In this document: positions 16,286 to 24,176 of the stretch, in pieces
Position numbering within the stretch: the stretch's first letter is position 1
Layout: each line of letters opens with the position of its first letter
Program-made: the position numbers and the translations under genes
The notes under the pieces: generated by a model
Databases searched by the model: none
The model's input: only the letters and a program-made list of their open reading frames with translations
What the model was told of the DNA's origin: nothing
From: Micromonospora fulviviridis
GTDB lineage: Bacteria; Actinomycetota; Actinomycetes; Mycobacteriales; Micromonosporaceae
DNA: 33,977 nucleotides
Direction: 5' to 3'
NCBI RefSeq assembly: GCF_014648395.1
Contig: NZ_BMRA01000003.1
Location: 69,060-103,036 of the forward strand

Positions 16286-16891
16286 TCAGGAGGCCGGCTT
16301 GCGGAACACGGTCACGGCGAACTCCGCGTCGTCGTGCCAGGGGCGCAGGTCCCAGGTGGCGAAGCGGTGGTCGAGGCGGAGCCCGGCGGCCACCGCGTCG
16401 GCGTCCAGCTCGGTGATCGGGTAGCCGCGGTCGGTGCCGAAACCGACCACCACGAGGCCGTCCGGGCGGACGTGCGCGGCGACGCGGGTCAGCACCGCCC
16501 GCTCGGTGCCGGGGGCGACGAACACCATCACGTTGCCGGCCACCACGGCCGCGTCGAACGGCTCCGGCTCGCCCTGCGCGGCCAGGTCCAGCTCGGCCAG
16601 GTCGGCGACCAGGAACCGCGGGCCGGGGTGGTCGGCGCGGGCGGCGTCGATCAGCGCCGGGTCGGCGTCGACGCCCACGACGGTGTGCCCTCGGGCGGCC
16701 AGCGCGGCGGCCACCCGGCCGGTGCCGCAGCCGGCGTCCAGGATCCGCGCGCCCGGCGGGAGGAGCGCGTCCAGCAGCCGCGCCTCGCCGGCCAGGTCCG
16801 CCCCTTCGGCGGCGAGCTGGCGGAACCGGTCGATGTACCACTGCGAGTGGCCCGGTTTGGTCTCGGTCACCCAGCGGGTCGGCTTGCCCAT
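16286..16891 (-). CDS. Class I SAM-dependent methyltransferase (UbiE-like)
   Basis: Predicted 201-aa methyltransferase. Motif I is ILDAGCGTGRVAAAL, followed by VVGVDADPALI, the loop FLVADLAELDL, and FDAAVVAGNVMVFV with the motif III helix TRVAAHVRPDGLVVVGFG. The N terminus (WYIDRFRQLAAEGADL) fits the class that methylates small molecules. ATG at 16891 has TACCGT 6 nt upstream, so leaderless expression is likely. It ends 1 nt from the eccB stop, tail to tail with no room for a terminator, so the two transcripts must overlap. The substrate is unknown. Confidence 0.87.
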   Translation of the reverse strand: MGKPTRWVTETKPGHSQWYIDRFRQLAAEGADLAGEARLLDALLPPGARILDAGCGTGRVAAALAARGHTVVGVDADPALIDAARADHPGPRFLVADLAELDLAAQGEPEPFDAAVVAGNVMVFVAPGTERAVLTRVAAHVRPDGLVVVGFGTDRGYPITELDADAVAAGLRLDHRFATWDLRPWHDDAEFAVTVFRKPAS

Positions 16892-16934
16892 GCCGCCACG
16901 GTAGCTGATCTTGTGGGGCCGGGCCCGGGGAACC

Positions 16935-17537
16935 TCAGCCGAGGGCGACGAACGCGCCGGCGGAGAGCGGGGCGCCGGTGAGGGCGCCGGCCACCACCTG
17001 CGGCCAGGTGTGGTCCCGCAGCACCACCCGGGACCAGCCGACCGCCGCCACGAGCAGCCAGCCGACGTGCAGCGCGGGCCCGAACAGGAGCACCAGGACG
17101 GCCGTCGTGGCGGCCGCGACCGCGGCGTGGATGCTCAGCTTCCACCAGTGGTTCACGAGCGTGCAGGCCGCGCCGACCACGAAGATCACCACGATCACGG
17201 CGAACAGTTCGGCGGGCGCGCGCAGCGCGGCCAGCAGGGCCGTGCCGACGGCCACCGAGGCCAGGCCGGTCAGCAGGGGGCGGGCCCGCTGGGTACGGTC
17301 GCCGACGTGCCGGTCGGTGAGCCGGCCGCGGCGTACGCCGTGGACGATCACGCCGACCGGGATCACCGCGCAGAACAGCAGCGCCGTGCCGCCCCAGAGC
17401 AGGAACTGCTGCGGGGAGCGGCTGACCCGGGCGGCCGCCACCAGCGGCAGGGCGGTCACCAGGACGCCCGGCGCGAGCACCTCGGTGATCAGCCGGGCCA
17501 GCCGCCCGCTGACCGTCGGTTCCCGGGTCGCCCGCAC
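16935..17537 (-). CDS. PAP2-superfamily membrane protein
   Basis: Predicted 200-aa polytopic membrane protein with about six hydrophobic segments. Three pieces resemble the PAP2 acid phosphatase signature: DRTQRARPL (C1-like, Arg/Arg-Pro), LSIHAAVA (C2-like, normally PSGH, here with the Ser-Gly changed) and SRVVLRDHTWPQVVAG (C3, with the nucleophile-type His). PAP2 proteins dephosphorylate lipid phosphates at the membrane. The altered C2 motif leaves catalytic activity uncertain. GTG at 17537 was chosen because a complete promoter (TTGACC, 17 nt, CAGGAT, 6 nt) ends on it, so the transcript is probably leaderless. A longer reading into the upstream permease gene is not credible. Confidence 0.78.
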   Translation of the reverse strand: MRATREPTVSGRLARLITEVLAPGVLVTALPLVAAARVSRSPQQFLLWGGTALLFCAVIPVGVIVHGVRRGRLTDRHVGDRTQRARPLLTGLASVAVGTALLAALRAPAELFAVIVVIFVVGAACTLVNHWWKLSIHAAVAAATTAVLVLLFGPALHVGWLLVAAVGWSRVVLRDHTWPQVVAGALTGAPLSAGAFVALG

Positions 17538-17572
17538 CGGGTCATCCTGCTGGAGCCGTCCGCCAAGGTCAA
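17538..17572 (-). promoter_or_regulatory. Complete leaderless promoter for PAP2-like gene
   Basis: On the minus strand, TTGACC (17572-17567), a 17-nt spacer, CAGGAT (17549-17544), 6 nt, then GTG. The -35 box abuts the stop codon of the preceding permease gene, so the PAP2-like gene is an independent unit and not part of the ABC operon. Confidence 0.65.
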
Positions 17573-18439
17573 CTAGCCCTTCTCCGCGCCGCTGGTGAGG
17601 CCCTCGGTGAGCAGCCGCTCGCTCGCGAAGAAGAGGATCACGATCGGCAGGGTGAGGATCACCGAGCCGGCCATCAGCACCGTCTTCGGCACCTCGACGC
17701 CGTCGGAGAGCAGCGACAGGCCCAGCGAGACGGTCCACCGGTTGGGCCGGTCGACCAGGAAGAGCAGCGCGAAGAGGAACTCGTTCCAGGCGATCATGAA
17801 GTCGTAGAGGGCGACCGCCATCACCGACGGCGCGGCGAGCGGCAGGCTGACGCGGCGGATGATGCCGAGCCGGCCGGCCCCGTCGATGGCCGCGGACTCC
17901 TCCAGGCTGACCGGGATCGTGTCGAAGTAGTTCTTCAGCATGTAGACCGAGACGGGCAGGGTCTGCGAGATGTAGACCAGCACCAGCCCGACCAGCGACC
18001 CGCGCAGCCCGGCCCGGGTGAAGACCACGAAGAGCGGGATCGCGATGACGATCGACGGGAACAGGTAGACCGCCAGGAACAGCGCGCTGACCTGCCGCCG
18101 GCCGAAGAACCGCAGCCGGGACACCGCGTACGCGCCGGGGATGGCGATCACCAGGGTGAGCGCGGTGGCGGCCAGCGCCACGACGCCGCTGTTGCGGATG
18201 AACGTGAGGAAGCCCTGGCCGCCGTCCTCCACGGACTTCAGCACCTCGGCGTAGGTGGCGACGGTCAGCTCGCCGAACGGCACGAGCAGCGACCCGGGGT
18301 CGAGCAGCAGCCGCTCGATGGGGCGTACCGAGAGCACCAGCATGTACCAGAACGGCAGCAGGGTGACCACCAGGAAGGCGGCGATCACCAGCCGGCGCAG
18401 CCAGCGCAGGCTCACCGTCTCGATCCGGTCCCGGTCCAT
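17573..18439 (-). CDS. Carbohydrate ABC transporter permease (MalG/LacG type)
   Basis: Predicted 288-aa inner-membrane permease with six transmembrane segments. The EAA loop that docks the ATPase is EESAAIDGAGRLGIIRRVSLPL. The C terminus resembles MalG-type CUT1 permeases (ITLPIVILFFASERLLTEGLTSGAEKG). It pairs with the upstream permease and the lipoprotein to import an oligosaccharide or glycoside. ATG at 18439 follows AGGAGG and overlaps the stop of the first permease in TGATG, so the two are translationally coupled. No ATPase gene is in the locus. A shared MsiK-type ATPase, the actinomycete norm for CUT1 systems, is the likely energiser. Confidence 0.92.
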   Translation of the reverse strand: MDRDRIETVSLRWLRRLVIAAFLVVTLLPFWYMLVLSVRPIERLLLDPGSLLVPFGELTVATYAEVLKSVEDGGQGFLTFIRNSGVVALAATALTLVIAIPGAYAVSRLRFFGRRQVSALFLAVYLFPSIVIAIPLFVVFTRAGLRGSLVGLVLVYISQTLPVSVYMLKNYFDTIPVSLEESAAIDGAGRLGIIRRVSLPLAAPSVMAVALYDFMIAWNEFLFALLFLVDRPNRWTVSLGLSLLSDGVEVPKTVLMAGSVILTLPIVILFFASERLLTEGLTSGAEKG

Positions 18440-19401
18440 CACGCCTCCTCCCGTCGGCCGCCGAAGAAGCGCAGGTAGATCGCGACGAAGACGATCAGCA
18501 CCACGGCCAGCACGACGGCCTGCGCCGCCGCCGCGCCGATGTCGGTCCGCGCGGTGAGGAACTGGTAGACCCGGACGCTGACCACCTCGGTGCCGGCCGA
18601 ACCCCCGGTGAGCAGGTAGACGTCGTCGAACTTGTTGAAGGTCATGATGAACCGGAGCACGCCGATCAGCGCGATCACCGGCATGAGCTGGGGCAGCAGG
18701 ATGTGCCGGAAGCGCTGGGTCGGGGTGGCCCCGTCGACCCGGGCGGCCTCCTCCAGCTCGCCCGGCACGGCCTGGAGCCGGGCCAGCAGGAACAGGAAGG
18801 CGAACGGGAAGTAGCGCCACGCCTCGAACGCGATGACCGTCCAGAGCGCGGTGGACTCCTGGGACAGGAACGGCACGGGCGCGTCCCAGCCGAGGAACCG
18901 CCGGCCCCAGTCGTTGACGAAGCCGAGCTGCGGGTCGAGCATCACCTGCCAGACGAACGTCATGGCGACCACGGGCGCCACGTACGGCAGCAGCATGGAC
19001 GCGCGGACGATGGTGCGGCCCCGGAACGGGCGGCGGACCACGAGCGCCGCCACGAGGCCGACCAGGATCGAGCCGACGGTCCCGCCGGCGCTGTAGACGA
19101 CGGTGGTCCACAGCGTGTCGGCGAAGCCCGGGGTGTGCAGTACCCGGTCGACGTTGTCCAGGGTCAGCTCGCCGAAGAGGCCGGTCCGGCGGAGGGTCGC
19201 CAGGCGTACCCGTTGGAAGGCCAGCACCACGGTCCAGACGATGGGGATGCCGATCACCGCGACCACGACGAGCAGGGTGGGGGTGACCAGCGCGAGCCCG
19301 GCGCGGGACTCGCGGCGGCGCAGGGTGAGCGGGCGTCGGCCGGGCCGGCGGGGCCGCTCCCCGGTGGGGGAGCGGCCGGCCTCCGGCGCGGTGGTGGTCA
19401 A
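18439..19401 (-). CDS. Carbohydrate ABC transporter permease (MalF/LacF type)
   Basis: Predicted 320-aa membrane protein with a charged cytosolic N-terminal tail (about 35 residues rich in Arg), six transmembrane helices and an EAA loop EEAARVDGATPTQRFRHILLPQL. It forms the heterodimeric channel with the second permease. The start is a TTG at 19401 overlapping the stop of the binding-protein gene in TTGA. No ATG or GTG is available in frame near the N terminus, and AAGGG lies about 7 nt upstream, so the rare start is the best choice. Coupling to both neighbours implies one transcript. Confidence 0.9.
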   Translation of the reverse strand: MTTTAPEAGRSPTGERPRRPGRRPLTLRRRESRAGLALVTPTLLVVVAVIGIPIVWTVVLAFQRVRLATLRRTGLFGELTLDNVDRVLHTPGFADTLWTTVVYSAGGTVGSILVGLVAALVVRRPFRGRTIVRASMLLPYVAPVVAMTFVWQVMLDPQLGFVNDWGRRFLGWDAPVPFLSQESTALWTVIAFEAWRYFPFAFLFLLARLQAVPGELEEAARVDGATPTQRFRHILLPQLMPVIALIGVLRFIMTFNKFDDVYLLTGGSAGTEVVSVRVYQFLTARTDIGAAAAQAVVLAVVLIVFVAIYLRFFGGRREEA

Positions 19402-20789
19402 TTCACGCCCTTGGCGATCGCGTCGACGTCCTTCTTCGCCCGCTCGGCGGCGGCCCGGGCGTCGGACTTCCCGCCGACCACGTCGGCGAGCGCCTTGGGC
19501 ACCGGCAGCTCACCGAGGATCGCCCCGACCAGCTTCCCCTGGCCCTGGGTCAACCCCCAGCGCTGGAACGTGTCCGGGCTCCTGCGCAGGGTGGCGAGCA
19601 CGTCCTCGCCGTAGACGGCCGACAGCGGCTGCTTGCGGTCCACGCCGGCCTGGCTGGTGTTCCAGGCGGTGAGGAACTTCTGCTTGTCCTCCGCGGTGCC
19701 GGTGCGCACCGGGAAGCGCCCCTCGGGGGACATGCCGAACCAGCGCGGGTAACCGTCGGAGAGCATGTACTCCACGAAGGACGACGCGGAGTCGCTCGCG
19801 CCGTCGAGCACCGCCCACGAGCTGATCTCGCCGTACTGGGCCGGCTCGGCGCCGTTCGGGCCCTTGATGGCGGTGACGAACCCGCTGTTCTTCGCCAGCC
19901 ACGCCGGGTCGGACTGGCACTGCGGGCAGGTCGGCTTGGCGTCGTTCCGCAGCCCGGCCAGCTCGTCGAGGATGAACGGGGACCAGATCAGCATGGCCGC
20001 CTTGCCGGCGAAGTAGGTGGCCCGGGTGGTGTCCACGTCCTGCGCGCCCTTGACCGAGTTGTTCCGCATCAGGTCGCCGTAGAAGCGGAACGCCTCGACG
20101 CACTCGGGGGAGTCCAGCGTGACCTTGCCGGCGTCGTCGGTGAGCTGGCAGTTGTTGGCCAGCGCGAGGTGTTCGAAGGTCTGCTGGGTGAAGACGTCGC
20201 CCGGGGCGGTCGCCGCGGTGATGCCGGCGACGCCGCCGGTGTTCAGCTTCGCCGCCGCGGCGGCGATCTTCTCGTACGTGTCGGGGGCGGGCAGGCCCGC
20301 CGCGGCGAACAGGTCCTTGCGGTAGACCAGCAGCTGGCCCCACCCGTCGCTGGGCACGGCGAGCTGCTTGCCGTCCTCGCTGGTCAGTTCGAGGGCGCGC
20401 GGGGAGAAGGTGTCCCGGCCGAGCTTCTCGACGACCCGCTTGTTGGCGTCCGGCTCGAGCAGGTCGTTGCCGGACAGCGTGCGCACGCCGGCCAGGGAGA
20501 CCGAGCCGACCACGTCGGGCAGGTCGCCGGCGGCGGCGCTGGAGGCGATGAGGGAGGGGAACTGGTCCTCGTTGACGGTGACCAGGTTGACCTTGACGCC
20601 GGTCTTGGCGGTGTAGTCCGCGATGATCGCCTTCGTGGCGTTCACCCGGTCCGCCACGTCTTCCAGGCTCCACACGGTTATCTGGGAACTGTCGGATTTC
20701 GGCTCGTCGTCACCGCAGGCCAGCAGGGTTGTCCCCGCAAGTGCCATGATCAGGGTGGGGGCGAGGATCCGCATCGAGGGTGATGGCAT
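19398..20789 (-). CDS. Sugar-binding lipoprotein of ABC transporter
   Basis: Predicted 463-aa solute-binding protein of the MalE-like (CUT1) class. The signal peptide is about 24 residues with lipobox LLAC, giving lipidated Cys25 on the outer face of the membrane. After it come the typical first strand QITVWSLED, the hinge landmarks SLIASSAAAGDLPDVV and GWGQLLVYRKDLF, and a C-terminal lobe with SSFVEYMLSDGYPRW. CPQCQ in the middle is unusual and may form a disulfide. ATG at 20789 follows GAGAGGAG at 8 nt. A good sigma-70-like promoter lies upstream. It captures the sugar and delivers it to the two permeases. Confidence 0.92.
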   Translation of the reverse strand: MPSPSMRILAPTLIMALAGTTLLACGDDEPKSDSSQITVWSLEDVADRVNATKAIIADYTAKTGVKVNLVTVNEDQFPSLIASSAAAGDLPDVVGSVSLAGVRTLSGNDLLEPDANKRVVEKLGRDTFSPRALELTSEDGKQLAVPSDGWGQLLVYRKDLFAAAGLPAPDTYEKIAAAAAKLNTGGVAGITAATAPGDVFTQQTFEHLALANNCQLTDDAGKVTLDSPECVEAFRFYGDLMRNNSVKGAQDVDTTRATYFAGKAAMLIWSPFILDELAGLRNDAKPTCPQCQSDPAWLAKNSGFVTAIKGPNGAEPAQYGEISSWAVLDGASDSASSFVEYMLSDGYPRWFGMSPEGRFPVRTGTAEDKQKFLTAWNTSQAGVDRKQPLSAVYGEDVLATLRRSPDTFQRWGLTQGQGKLVGAILGELPVPKALADVVGGKSDARAAAERAKKDVDAIAKGVN

Positions 20790-20907
20790 CGGTGGCACTC
20801 CTCTCGAAGGGTACATCAGGGATTTAACGCCTTCGATTGATCGTTTACAAGACATTTACCAATATTTCGTTTAGAATCGGGTCCGGCACTTTCCTCGGAG
20901 CGACGCC
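20790..20907. promoter_or_regulatory. AT-rich divergent promoter region of carbohydrate locus
   Basis: For the transporter (minus strand) the promoter is TTGTAA (20850-20845), a 17-nt spacer and TTAAAT (20827-20822). For the dehydrogenase operon (plus strand), TAGAAT (20872-20877) is a probable -10 with no clear -35. CGTTTACAA (20842-20850) equals one half of the CG-centred operators used by many LacI-family regulators, but the other half is degenerate. This is one of the few AT-rich patches in the window. No regulator gene is nearby. Confidence 0.55.
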
Positions 20908-21945
20908 ATGGCCAACTGGGTTGTCTCTCTGGCCGGGCCCCGGCGGGTGAGCCTGGAGCCCTGCCCCCCGGACCCGCTCGGCCCGGGCCAGGTCCGCGTC
21001 CGCACCTGCTACTCCGGGATCTCCGCCGGCACCGAGCTGACCCTCTACCGGGGCAGCAATCCCCGGCTCAGCAAGGACTGGGACGACGCTACCCGGATGT
21101 TCGTGCCCCGGCAGGCCGCGCCCGCGTACCCGGTTGTGGGCTTCGGCTACGAGGAGGTCGGCGAGATCGTCGAGGTCGCCGCCGACGTCGCCGACCGCCG
21201 GCCCGGCCAGGTCGTCTGGGGCATCTGGGGGCACCGCGCGGAGGCCGTGCTGGCATCCGGCGCGGTCACCCCGCTCGCCCCCGGCCTCGACCCCCTGACC
21301 GCCGTCTTCGCCCGCCCGGGCGCCATCGCCCTGACCGCCGTGCTCGCCGGCGACCTGCACCTCGGCGACTGGGTCGGTGTCTTCGGGCAGGGGGTGATCG
21401 GGCTGCTCGGCACCCGCCTCGCCGTGCTGTCCGGAGCCCGGGTGGTGGCCGTCGACCGGGTGCCGGACCGACTCGCGCACGCCACCCGGCTCGGCGCCCG
21501 CCGGGTCGTCGACGCCGCCGTCGACTCCGCCGCCGCCGCGCTGCACGCGGCCACCGGCGGCCGCGGCGCGGACGTCTGCCTGGAGCTGTCCGGGTCGTAC
21601 CCGGCGCTGCACGAGGCCATCCGCGCCACCGCCCACGCCGGCCGCGTCGTGGCCGCCGGCTTCTACCAGGGGTACGCCCACGGGCTGGGACTCGGCGAGG
21701 AGTTCCACCACAACCGGATCCAGCTGGTGGCGGCGCAGATCTCCGGGCCCGCCCCGGCACCCGGCACGGCCGGCCGGTGGACCGGGACCCGGATCGCCCA
21801 CACCTTCATGGAGCTGGTGGCCGAGGGCAGCGTCGACCCGCTGCCGCTGGTGAGCCACGTCGTCGACGCGGGCGCGGTGGCCGACGCGCTGGCGTTGCTC
21901 GACCGCGGTGACGGTGACGTCCTCCAAGTCGTACTGAGGTTCTGA
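20908..21945 (+). CDS. YcjQ-like glycoside/polyol dehydrogenase (MDR fold)
   Basis: Predicted 345-aa medium-chain dehydrogenase. Landmarks shared with YcjQ (a glycoside 3-dehydrogenase) are SAGTELTLYRG, TRMFVPRQAAP and LGEEFHHNRIQLV near the C terminus. The Rossmann motif is VFGQGVIGLLGTR with VVAVDRVPDR following, which suggests NAD+. The catalytic-zinc Cys is replaced (CYSGISAG) and the usual GHE reads GYE, so it is probably not a standard zinc enzyme. ATG at 20908 follows CGGAG at about 7 nt. Its stop overlaps the next start (TGATG). The likely role is oxidation of a sugar hydroxyl in the imported glycoside; the substrate is unproven. Confidence 0.82.
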   Translation: MANWVVSLAGPRRVSLEPCPPDPLGPGQVRVRTCYSGISAGTELTLYRGSNPRLSKDWDDATRMFVPRQAAPAYPVVGFGYEEVGEIVEVAADVADRRPGQVVWGIWGHRAEAVLASGAVTPLAPGLDPLTAVFARPGAIALTAVLAGDLHLGDWVGVFGQGVIGLLGTRLAVLSGARVVAVDRVPDRLAHATRLGARRVVDAAVDSAAAALHAATGGRGADVCLELSGSYPALHEAIRATAHAGRVVAAGFYQGYAHGLGLGEEFHHNRIQLVAAQISGPAPAPGTAGRWTGTRIAHTFMELVAEGSVDPLPLVSHVVDAGAVADALALLDRGDGDVLQVVLRF

Positions 21946-22763
21946 TGACCATCCCACTCGCCTGCCAGGAGCAGTTGCTCCCCGGCGCCGGCCTGTCCGA
22001 GAAGTACGCCCTCGCCGTCTCCCTCGGCTACCAGGGCATCGAGCTGCGCGGCCGGGGCGACCTGGCCCTCGCCCGGCGGCTGCCGGAGCTGCGCCGCGCC
22101 CGCGCCGAGGGCGTGGTCATGCCGACCGTCTGCGTCGAGATGGACCACTTCATCGGTGACTTCGACCCCGCGCGCTCCCGCGACGCGGTGCGCAACCTGC
22201 GCTCCCAGCTCTCGGTGATCGCCGAGCTCGGCGGGATCGGCGCCATGACCCCGGCCGCCTGGGGGATGTTCTCCCGCCGGCTGCCGCCGTTCGAGCCGCC
22301 CCGCCCGCCCGAGGGCGACCGGCAGGTGCTCGTCGACGCCCTGGGCGAGCTGGGCGAGCACGCCCGCGCCGAGGGGGTCACCCTCTTCCTGGAACCCCTC
22401 AACCGGTACGAGGACCACATGGTCAACCGGCTCGACGAGGCGGTCGCCCTGTGCCGCGCCGTCGGCCTGCCCTCGGTGCGGGTGGTGGCCGACACCTACC
22501 ACATGAACATCGAGGAGGACGACGCCTGCGCGGCGCTCCGCGCGGCCACGCCGTACCTGGGGCACGTGCAGGTCAGCGACTCCAACCGCTACCAGCCGGG
22601 GGCCGGGCACCTGGACTGGCCGGCGCTGCTGGCCACCCTGGACGGGATCGGCTACCCCGGCTGGCTGGCGCTGGAGTGCCGGCTGCGCGGCGAACCGGTC
22701 GCCGCCCTGCGCCAGGCCGCCACCGTCCTCAACCAGGCCGGGCCACGGCGGGCGGCGGCGTGA
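21945..22763 (+). CDS. Sugar isomerase/epimerase, xylose isomerase-like TIM barrel (YcjR-like)
   Basis: Predicted 272-aa AP-endonuclease-2/xylose-isomerase-like TIM barrel. Metal ligands are in place: Glu150 (LFLEPLNRYE), Asp183 (VVADTYHMN), His207 (HVQVSDSNR) and Glu244 (LALECR). This is the Glu-Asp-His-Glu set of the family that epimerises keto-sugars, including YcjR. Its position between a YcjQ-like dehydrogenase and a hydrolase fits epimerisation of a keto-glycoside formed by the dehydrogenase. The ATG is in TGATG with the previous gene, and the next gene overlaps in GTGA, so all three are translationally coupled. Confidence 0.85.
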   Translation: MTIPLACQEQLLPGAGLSEKYALAVSLGYQGIELRGRGDLALARRLPELRRARAEGVVMPTVCVEMDHFIGDFDPARSRDAVRNLRSQLSVIAELGGIGAMTPAAWGMFSRRLPPFEPPRPPEGDRQVLVDALGELGEHARAEGVTLFLEPLNRYEDHMVNRLDEAVALCRAVGLPSVRVVADTYHMNIEEDDACAALRAATPYLGHVQVSDSNRYQPGAGHLDWPALLATLDGIGYPGWLALECRLRGEPVAALRQAATVLNQAGPRRAAA

Positions 22764-24130
22764 CCACCGGTGTCCCCGGCGGCACGGCCGGGGTGCGGGC
22801 CGGCGGCCCCGGCCGCGCCGACGCCGAGCGGGCCGCCCGGCTGCGCCGGCTCGCGCTGGCCACGCTGGACGCCAACTGGGAGCACGACCACACCGTCCCG
22901 TCCCGCACCCTCTACCCGCACCAGTGGAGCTGGGACTCGGCGTTCATCGCGGTCGGGCTGGTGCACGCCCGCCCCGACCGGGCCTGGCGGGAGCTGCGCA
23001 CCCTGTTCGCCGCGCAGTGGGCCGACGGGCGGGTGCCGCACATCGTGTTCAACCCGGCGCTGCGGGCCGGCGCCTACTTCCCCGGGCCCGAGTTCTGGGA
23101 CTCGGCCCGGGCCGACGGCGCCCCGGCGGCGGCCACCTCGGGGATCGTCCAGCCGCCGGTGCACGCCCCGGCCGCCTGGCTCGTGCATCGCCGCGCGCCC
23201 TCCGAGGCGTCGGTGGCGGCGCTGCGCTGGCTCTACCCGCGGCTGGTCGCCCAGCAGCGCTACCTGACCGGCCGGCGGGACGTGGGCGGGGGCGGGCTGG
23301 CCGCCATCGTGCACCCGTGGGAGTCCGGCCTGGACAACAGCCCCGCCTGGGACGCCCCGATGGCCGCGGTGCCCGCCGACGAGGCGGTGATGCGGGCGTA
23401 CCGCCGGCACGACACCGCGCACGCCGACGCGGCGCACCGCCCCACCGACCTCGACTACGCGCGCTACGTCGCGCTCGTGGACACCTACCGGGCGGGCCGC
23501 TACCGGGACGACGGCCTGCTCGGCCGGCATCCGTTCCTTGTGGAGTGCCCGCTGCTCAACGCGGCGCTCGGGATCTCCGAGCAGGCCCTCGCGCGGATCG
23601 CCGCCGTGGTCGGCGCCGACCCGGGGCCGCACCGGGACCGCGCGGCGCGGATCACGCAGGCCCTGGTCGAGCGGCTCTTCGACCCGGTCACCGGGACCTT
23701 CCGCCCGCGCGACGTCCGGGCCGACCGGCTCGTCCCGGCCCGGACGGTGCTCGGGCTGATGCCGCTGATCCTGCCCGACCTGCCGGCCCGCCAGGTGCGG
23801 GCGGTGCTCGCCGAGGCGTGCTCGCCCCGGTTCGGTCTGGCCGCCCGGATGGACCGCCCGCTGCCCACCCACGACCGCACCGCGCCGGACTTCGAGCCGC
23901 TGCGCTACTGGCGCGGCCCGAGCTGGCTGAACACGAGCTGGGTCCTGTGGCAGGGGCTGCGCACCTACCGCCGCGCCGACCTGGCCGCCGGGCTCCGTGA
24001 GTCCATGCTGGACCTGGTCGACGCGGCCGGCTGTCACGAGTACTTCCACCCGGACACCGGGGCGGGGCTCGGGTCACCGGCGTTCAGCTGGACGGCCGCG
24101 CTGGTGCTGGACGTCCTCGCCGAGAGCTGA
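22760..24130 (+). CDS. GH63-like glycoside hydrolase
   Basis: Predicted 456-aa (alpha/alpha)6-barrel hydrolase with no signal peptide, so it acts in the cytosol. Landmarks are HQWSWDSAFIAVGL near the N terminus, HPWESGLDNSPAWD with Asp192, YWRGPSWLNTSWVLW, and HEYFHPDTGAGLG with Glu427 followed by FSWTAAL. The Asp/Glu pair and surrounding motifs match the GH63 group that includes mannosylglycerate and glucosylglycerate hydrolases, so a small glycoside is a plausible substrate. GTG at 22760 overlaps the epimerase stop (GTGA). The E. coli ycj cluster has a GH65 phosphorylase at the comparable step. A strong palindrome follows the stop. Confidence 0.82.
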   Translation: MTTGVPGGTAGVRAGGPGRADAERAARLRRLALATLDANWEHDHTVPSRTLYPHQWSWDSAFIAVGLVHARPDRAWRELRTLFAAQWADGRVPHIVFNPALRAGAYFPGPEFWDSARADGAPAAATSGIVQPPVHAPAAWLVHRRAPSEASVAALRWLYPRLVAQQRYLTGRRDVGGGGLAAIVHPWESGLDNSPAWDAPMAAVPADEAVMRAYRRHDTAHADAAHRPTDLDYARYVALVDTYRAGRYRDDGLLGRHPFLVECPLLNAALGISEQALARIAAVVGADPGPHRDRAARITQALVERLFDPVTGTFRPRDVRADRLVPARTVLGLMPLILPDLPARQVRAVLAEACSPRFGLAARMDRPLPTHDRTAPDFEPLRYWRGPSWLNTSWVLWQGLRTYRRADLAAGLRESMLDLVDAAGCHEYFHPDTGAGLGSPAFSWTAALVLDVLAES

Positions 24131-24131
24131 G

Positions 24132-24165
24132 CCGCCGGCGTCGCCCGGGACGGCGACGCCGGCGG
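24132..24165. terminator. Strong bidirectional terminator, 14-bp perfect stem
   Basis: CCGCCGGCGTCGCC (24132-24145) and GGCGACGCCGGCGG (24152-24165) are exact reverse complements around a 6-nt loop CGGGAC. It begins 2 nt after the hydrolase stop and ends 12 nt before the convergent CBS gene stop, so it probably terminates both transcripts. Confidence 0.75.
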
Positions 24166-24176
24166 GCCGGCCGGAC

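Noticed and set aside
17538..17738. N-terminal extension of the PAP2-like protein into the permease gene
   Set aside because: The extra residues overlap the permease coding region out of frame and are low-complexity; a complete promoter points to GTG 17537.
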